A stretch of DNA of 64,000 bases. Origin: Brachypodium distachyon (Eukaryota; Streptophyta; Magnoliopsida; Poales; Poaceae). A program made the position numbers and the translations under genes. Below the pieces are notes generated by a model. That model searched no databases, was not told the DNA's origin, and saw only the letters and a program-made list of their open reading frames with translations. Below are positions 59,246-64,000 of this stretch, piece after piece. The stretch covers positions 8,019,501 through 8,083,500 of the forward strand of contig NC_016131.3 of NCBI RefSeq assembly GCF_000005505.3, read 5' to 3'. Position 1 is the first letter of the stretch; every line of letters starts with the position of its first letter.

Positions 59246-59790
59246 GCTTAGGCACAAAGTTTTTGCCTAGCTACTTCTCATCGACAGGTTAAACACTCGA
59301 GCCATGCTCCAGAGTTTCTTCCTGCCATCATATACCTGTGTGCTTTTCAACGGCTTGTATTTGAAAAGTAGGGACCATTTTTTTTTTCAGTGCCCGTTTG
59401 CACTCTCACGTTGGAGATACATTTGCCTGTTGTTTACCCCACACAACAATGTTCACCTGAATTTTGTGGAGGGCCAAAGACAACTGAAGCTGCCACTCCA
59501 TATGGAGATCTCTATTCTTGTTTGTTGGAGCATCTGGCGGGTCAGAAGTGAGTGCATTTTCAATAATGTCAGGCCCTCGCTGTTCAGATGCAAGAAGATC
59601 TTCAAAGATGAGCTGAATCTCATTTTCCATAAAGCTAGAAGAAAGAAATGCTCTCAATTTCAGGCCTGGATAGAATCTTTTAGATAGTTTTCTTCAAGCT
59701 TTTGTCTGATAATCTTTTGTCATCAGCTCTGTATATATTTCTTTCAGTTATAAATTTTTGCAGTAGATCATTGATCTACTGTTTTTTCTA
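59246..59790 (+). mobile_element. LINE 3' fragment (reverse-transcriptase zinc-binding region)
   Basis: Plus-strand frame reads HKVFA, a TAG, then LLLIDRLNTRAMLQS, SRDHFFFQCPFALSRWRYIC and ISILVCWSIWRVRSECIFNN, ending in AWIESFR stop at 59687. These are the zf-RVT region and tail of grass LINE ORF2 (known pattern: KVFAWLLLxDRLNT...C...RDHLFFxCPF). The stop replaces the expected Trp after KVFA. A 3' tail of about 100 bp ends in CTAAAAAAAACTAAAAAC. It is 5'-truncated. Confidence 0.72.
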
Positions 59791-59799
59791 AAAAAAACT

Positions 59800-61550
59800 A
59801 AAAACAAGCAACTTATCAATTGTAAAACTGTAAAAAATGTTAAGAGACCGACGTCGCCTTTTGTTTGACATTCTTAGCTATATACATAGTCATTTTCGTG
59901 ACGTTTGGAATTGCATTTTAATTATTAAATATCTAGACCGGCCGATCGCCTCAAAATTTAGAATCTGCGTATTGAAAGTTTTTTTTAGAAGAACTATGAT
60001 GGTTATAAACCAGCCAACACCATTTTACTTAAATGAAAGAATCAAGATACAACGAGTGCATCAGCACCATTTGCCAAAATAGATACGAGGAGGAAAAAAA
60101 AATTCTACTGCCAACGGGGGCAAAAGCCATGACCAACAATGAGCATCGACAAATCAGTCGAAAAGCGTTGATCAGCAAAGCCCACTCAATACTACGTCGT
60201 TGATATAGTCGAAGGGCAGTATGCAGCCGAGGCCGCACCACAACACCTAAAGTAGCCGGCATAATTGAAGATTCGTGCGCCACCGAGACCCGCCACGATG
60301 TCAAAGTGATGTAGTCGAAGAGCGACTCACAACCGAAATCATACCTCCAAACTTCAGGTGCCGTCGACGAAGCTTAAAGGTCAAATGCCACCGAGAATAC
60401 AACACGTGAGGTAGTGAAAGTTCATGTATGCTTCTTCGTTAAATGAAGAGTACTAGTAAGGAAAACAAATTCTTCAAAAAACTTTGAGCTTGATCCTTGT
60501 TTCTCAACTAAGAATTGTTAACGAAACTAAGCAACAAAGGTTGAGAATACATGACTACACATTCTCTGTCCGACAAAACTGCGTTACAGCAGTCTAGCTA
60601 GGATGGCATCTCCGTTCCACTTAAAGAACAAGAATGGTGACAGAACAAAAGATGTCTATCGACATATTAATATCATTCGTGCTGATGTAAATCACATAAG
60701 ACAAGAACCAAAAAGGAGATTTATATAATTCTGTTTAATCCATGCATCCTCTCTCCACTTCTGCAAGACCTGTAGTGAATAGGGCGATTGTCATTTCGAG
60801 ACCCGACAGTGACGAAGGATAAATTCCATTCTTGTATGGAGATGCAAAGAAAACATTTAAAGCACCAAAATTGGAATCTTTCGTATGTAAAATTTACCTA
60901 AAACACTTTGTAATAACAAGAGAAAGTAGCTGATAAAGAAAACACAACTGGGGTATCGAGAATATTCGAGATGTTCGTATTAAACAGCTCATTTTCTCAT
61001 CAGGAAAAAGTTTATATTCCACCCTAAGAGGCTACATCTCGTACTTGATTGCCAAACCAACCTTCGATCAGGACAGTGAGAACACACGAACTAGCAGATG
61101 GTCGACGAATTATGTTCTCCTGTGCCAAACCATGTTCAGCTGTTCATCTAAAAAACCGTGTGCAGCTTCTGAATATTTTAGAAGTCCCATGCATACAACT
61201 TGGATGGTTTAGAAATAGCAATTCTCCCAGCGACTTAGAAATAGCAACTCCATTGAAGTATGTGTAAATTCTTATTTTCAGTTAAGTTGTATGTATAGTT
61301 TTTTTCCTTTCTTTGGGAAGAGTGGTTGATGTAGTAGTTTACTGGTGTGGCTATTATAAACCTCAGTTGTTGCCACACTGAACTGTCTGCATCTCAGTTT
61401 TCCTTACCGTAGCACAATCAAGTTACCATCATATTACTTCGTGATCGAACCGTGCGTGCATACCAGCAATAAAAAAACGCCAAAGTATATTGCGAAAAGG
61501 CAAAAGAAAACAGAGCATGGTGGTGTAGGCGAGTAGTGGGCGCGCATGGG
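59800..61550. other. Intergenic stretch upstream of the FAF gene
   Basis: A segment at 60010-60410 looks repeat-like (GTAGTCGAAGRGC twice, CACCGAGA twice), probably from a transposon, but I cannot name it. The rest holds nothing recognised. The last few hundred bases should be FAF promoter. Confidence 0.4.
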
Positions 61551-61574
61551 GCCCCGCCTCTCCTTTGGCCTTGG

Positions 61575-61811
61575 ACGGCCAATGCCATCCAGTGTCCCTC
61601 CTCGCCCCCGGCCTACAAATAGCCCCGCGAGCTCAGCAGCCAAACCATACATGCCAGCAACAGAGCAGCTTCTTGTGTAACAAAACGAGCACCAAAACTA
61701 CAAGATAAACAGCTCTCAAAACCCAGCAAGTTCTTGCAAGGTGGAATTGTAGTATCACCTTGTCACATCTTTTGCTACTGCCACTTCACATCTTCCTCCC
61801 AGGAGACGAAG
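61575..61811 (+). promoter_or_regulatory. FAF core promoter and 5' leader
   Basis: A CCAAT-like GGCCAATGCC lies at 61578-61587 and a TATA-like TACAAATA at 61614-61621. The leader has no upstream stop-bounded ATG of note except an in-frame ATG at 61734; the later ATG at 61812 lies in the better context (GAAGATGTCG) and starts the conserved-looking protein. Confidence 0.5.
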
Positions 61812-63122
61812 ATGTCGGTGGCCGTGTGCCGTGGCCCTGCCGTGCCGGCGTTTGTCGAGGCGCCCAGCTGGATGCGCCCGGCTGAGCTGTTCAAACCGGA
61901 GCCGCTTGCCGATGACCGGCCTGCCCAGGTGGACATATGGAATGCCATCCAGGCCGACGTGGACAACAAAGCGTCCGACCACGGCGCCAAGAAAGCTTCC
62001 AGCAAGCCGTACGTGCGCCGGTCGTCGTCGTCGTCGCGGCTGATGAGCCAGAGGAGCCTGGAGATCTGCACCGAGAGCCTCGGCTGCGAGACCGGCTCCG
62101 GCGACTTCACCGACATGTCCTGCCTCTTCGCCCCGCAGCCGCTGCCGCCGACAGCAGCTGCCGAGGCAGAGGAGTCTTTCTGGCAGCACCCCGGTGCGGC
62201 GCAAGACAACTACTACTCGGGTGAGGAACAGTGGGGAAGGAAAGACGAGGTGGTTTCATCAGTGAACTACCACAGGCCGACCGGGACGCGGTCGCGATCA
62301 CCGCGCCGGTCGTTCCCGCCGCCGCTGCCGTCCATGTCGAGCCGCGACGGCCCGTGCCTGAAGATGTGCCCGCGCCGTCAGGACGGGCGCCTCGTGGTCG
62401 AGGCCGTGGTCGTGAGGCCGCGCGGGTACCTCGAGGCGAGCCACCAGGGCGGCCGCCTCCGGCTCTCCTTCATCGAGTGTGCCTCTGCTCGCGCCGGGCA
62501 GAGCGGCAAGATCAGCACCGCGATCGAAGCGCCGTATTTCCCCGTCGTGGAGGACAAGAAAGAGGAGGAAGAGGTGGCCGTGGAAGTGGAGGAAGAGGAG
62601 GAAGACGAGGAGGAAGTGGAAGTGGTGGACAGGGGCACCATGGTGGAGGTGAAGGTGAGCTCTTCGCAGCCCCAGGCGCCCGCCGCCGCCAAGGTGCACC
62701 GCTCCACGCTCGTCATCAACAAGTTCGTCGGCAGCACGCCCTTCGACCAACAACCCCGGTTTTGCCACGCTGCCGACAACGCGCCTCTCTCCTCCGAGAC
62801 ACAGGCACAGGCACCCCCGTCGACGCTGCGCAGGGTGCCGTCTTCGACCACGACGCTCGCGGCCGCGGTGGCCGTGGCATCGACCGAGACCGGCGCGCCG
62901 CCCGCTCCCGGCGACGAGGACGAAGACGAAGACGACGGCGAGGACGACGAACGCGCCACGTCGGCCATGGCAGCCGCCGACAGCACTACCAAGCAGCAGC
63001 TCCTGCTCTTCACGTCGCGGCGGGGCGACAAGCACGACCTGCTGCAGAGCGTGCGCCGGTGCCGGCAGCTGCGGCAGAAGCCCCTCTTCATCCTCGAGCC
63101 CTACTGCATTGCCACTTCCTGA
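61812..63122 (+). CDS. FAF: FANTASTIC FOUR (FAF)-like protein, single exon
   Basis: 436 residues, no intron. The FAF domain lies near residues 165-220: SFPPPLPSMSSRDGPCLKM, then RRQDGRLVVEAVVVRPRGYL and GGRLRLSFIE, the conserved core of plant FAF proteins (SFPPPLPS...GRLVLEAV...GRLRL). In Arabidopsis these proteins limit shoot meristem size through WUSCHEL; grass members are little studied, and a like role here is inference. N-terminal PSWMRPAELF and WNAIQADV resemble other FAF-like proteins. Two very acidic tracts follow (Glu/Asp-rich about 255-275 and Asp/Glu about 378-392), between Ser/Ala-rich stretches. The protein ends with RRCRQLRQKPLFILEPYCIATS. Codon third positions are nearly all G or C. 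An earlier in-frame ATG at 61734 would add 26 residues. Confidence 0.88.
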   Translation: MSVAVCRGPAVPAFVEAPSWMRPAELFKPEPLADDRPAQVDIWNAIQADVDNKASDHGAKKASSKPYVRRSSSSSRLMSQRSLEICTESLGCETGSGDFTDMSCLFAPQPLPPTAAAEAEESFWQHPGAAQDNYYSGEEQWGRKDEVVSSVNYHRPTGTRSRSPRRSFPPPLPSMSSRDGPCLKMCPRRQDGRLVVEAVVVRPRGYLEASHQGGRLRLSFIECASARAGQSGKISTAIEAPYFPVVEDKKEEEEVAVEVEEEEEDEEEVEVVDRGTMVEVKVSSSQPQAPAAAKVHRSTLVINKFVGSTPFDQQPRFCHAADNAPLSSETQAQAPPSTLRRVPSSTTTLAAAVAVASTETGAPPAPGDEDEDEDDGEDDERATSAMAAADSTTKQQLLLFTSRRGDKHDLLQSVRRCRQLRQKPLFILEPYCIATS

Positions 63123-64000
63123 AAAATCGCCCGACGCACGTGCAGATCGATGGACCCGTCACCTCATCTCAAGAAAATCAAAAAGAAGGCATTCGTGTTG
63201 CACTGCTGCTAATGCGATAGTTCGGTTCCCAGGCTTAAATTAATCGAGCACGCGGTGCTTTAGCCTTCGCCTACCATTTCCTAGTTTAGCTGATCGATTA
63301 ATAACCCTTAATCCTCCGTGGTCGCACGGTGGTCGCTGCATGCCGGGCTTTTTCGCGACACATGCTCCGCCGTGTGTCGCTATTTTCTTCCCCTCCTGGC
63401 TACGCATCGTCCGGTCGGGGTCGCCCTTTGGTCCCGATGCGGCGGCTGCTTCGGGTGTGGCTTCTACTCGGCTTGTCATTGATTTCCAGTGTGATTTCAG
63501 TAATTGGTCAATGAATTAACAGATTCGCTATACCTAGTGTTTGTGCCCCGGCTGAGTACATCGATCTCGGCTTGTCATTTTCGTGCGCCTCTTGTGCAAT
63601 GATGCGCTCGTACGTGCTGCCGACTTGCATGTGTTTTATCCGTGACAAGGTCGATCGTAGCATCGTACTATGTGCGTGCCGAACCTTGCACGCTTTGAGA
63701 CAAAGCGAGATATAGACATGAGCGAAAATTAGTATGCTTTGCACTGCCACTTTGGGTAACCCTAGCTAGCGACTCATGCCGGGACGCGTGTGCCTTGTCT
63801 ATGATCTGGTTGTAACTTGTAAATGGAAGTCGGTGTCGTTGCAACAGCGAGTGTTTAATTGATTATCAGATTTTTTTTTGCTAACAAAGCTCGACGCAAG
63901 CTTGGTAAAAAAGAAGCTCGACGCAAGCTAGCGAGACCAGCTTAAACTTTTCGGGGGAAAGGTCAAGTCCAGCTAAGAGTAATTAAGAGAAGCAGTGAAA
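63123..64000 (+). other. Probable FAF 3' UTR and downstream DNA
   Basis: Non-coding DNA after the FAF stop. It has no open frame of interest; near 63860-63935 the phrase AAGCTCGACGCAAGC occurs twice within 50 bp. Nothing else recognised up to the window end. Confidence 0.4.

Noticed and set aside
62231..63220. 329-codon frame overlapping the FAF gene, and long minus-strand frames
   Set aside because: Arg/Gly/Pro-rich shadows created by high GC at third codon positions of FAF.

Overview
This window looks like nuclear DNA of a pooid grass (Brachypodium, Triticeae or oat relatives). The reasons are: few intron-containing genes in much non-coding DNA, coding 5' ends that are very GC-rich and exons further in that are AT-rich, GT-AG introns, many Stowaway MITEs (ends CTCCCTCCG...CGGAGGGAG, TA target duplication), Tourist/Harbinger MITEs with TAA/TTA duplications, LINE remnants, a tRNA-headed SINE and a large Mutator-like element. 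The species is not fixed by anything I can see; the Stowaway type recalls Brachypodium, which is memory and not proof.

Three host genes are well supported. (1) 6631-16133, plus strand, ten exons, about 819 residues: an oxysterol-binding-protein-related lipid transfer protein of the ORP1 type (PH domain, coiled coil, ORD domain). (2) 25763-29558, minus strand, eight exons, about 728 residues: a type B phosphatidylinositol-4-phosphate 5-kinase with N-terminal MORN repeats. (3) 61812-63122, plus strand, single exon, 436 residues: a FANTASTIC FOUR (FAF)-like protein. The first two both concern PI4P: ORP proteins of this class can carry PI4P or respond to it, and the kinase converts it to PI(4,5)P2. 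They lie in convergent orientation about 9.6 kb apart.

The most striking object is an 8952-bp Mutator-like transposon at 38269-47220, bounded by a perfect 9-bp target duplication and about 250-bp terminal inverted repeats. It carries three genes in a row on the plus strand: a mudrA-type transposase (39854-42580), a plant mobile domain (PMD) protein gene (42895-45426) and a GRF-zinc-finger/coiled-coil gene (45850-46513). Each is broken by in-frame stop codons that look like C-to-T or G-to-A changes. Inside it are an 18-copy 43-bp minisatellite, GC-rich short tandem repeats in front of the third gene, and shared AT-rich repeats around the PMD gene.

Other elements: a fold-back MULE-like element with very long TIRs (765-1816); a SINE with A and B boxes and a perfect 17-bp target duplication (33607-33920) and a headless relative (47657-47912); a U6 snRNA pseudogene (31527-31590); LINE 3' fragments inside an ORP intron, behind the ORP gene and at 59.25-59.79 kb; a gypsy-associated Transposase_28-type ORF and LTR-like DNA (48.1-52.3 kb); an unclassified TIR element (34.95-36.02 kb); and about a dozen short MITEs. 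The remaining long stretches hold no gene I can support.
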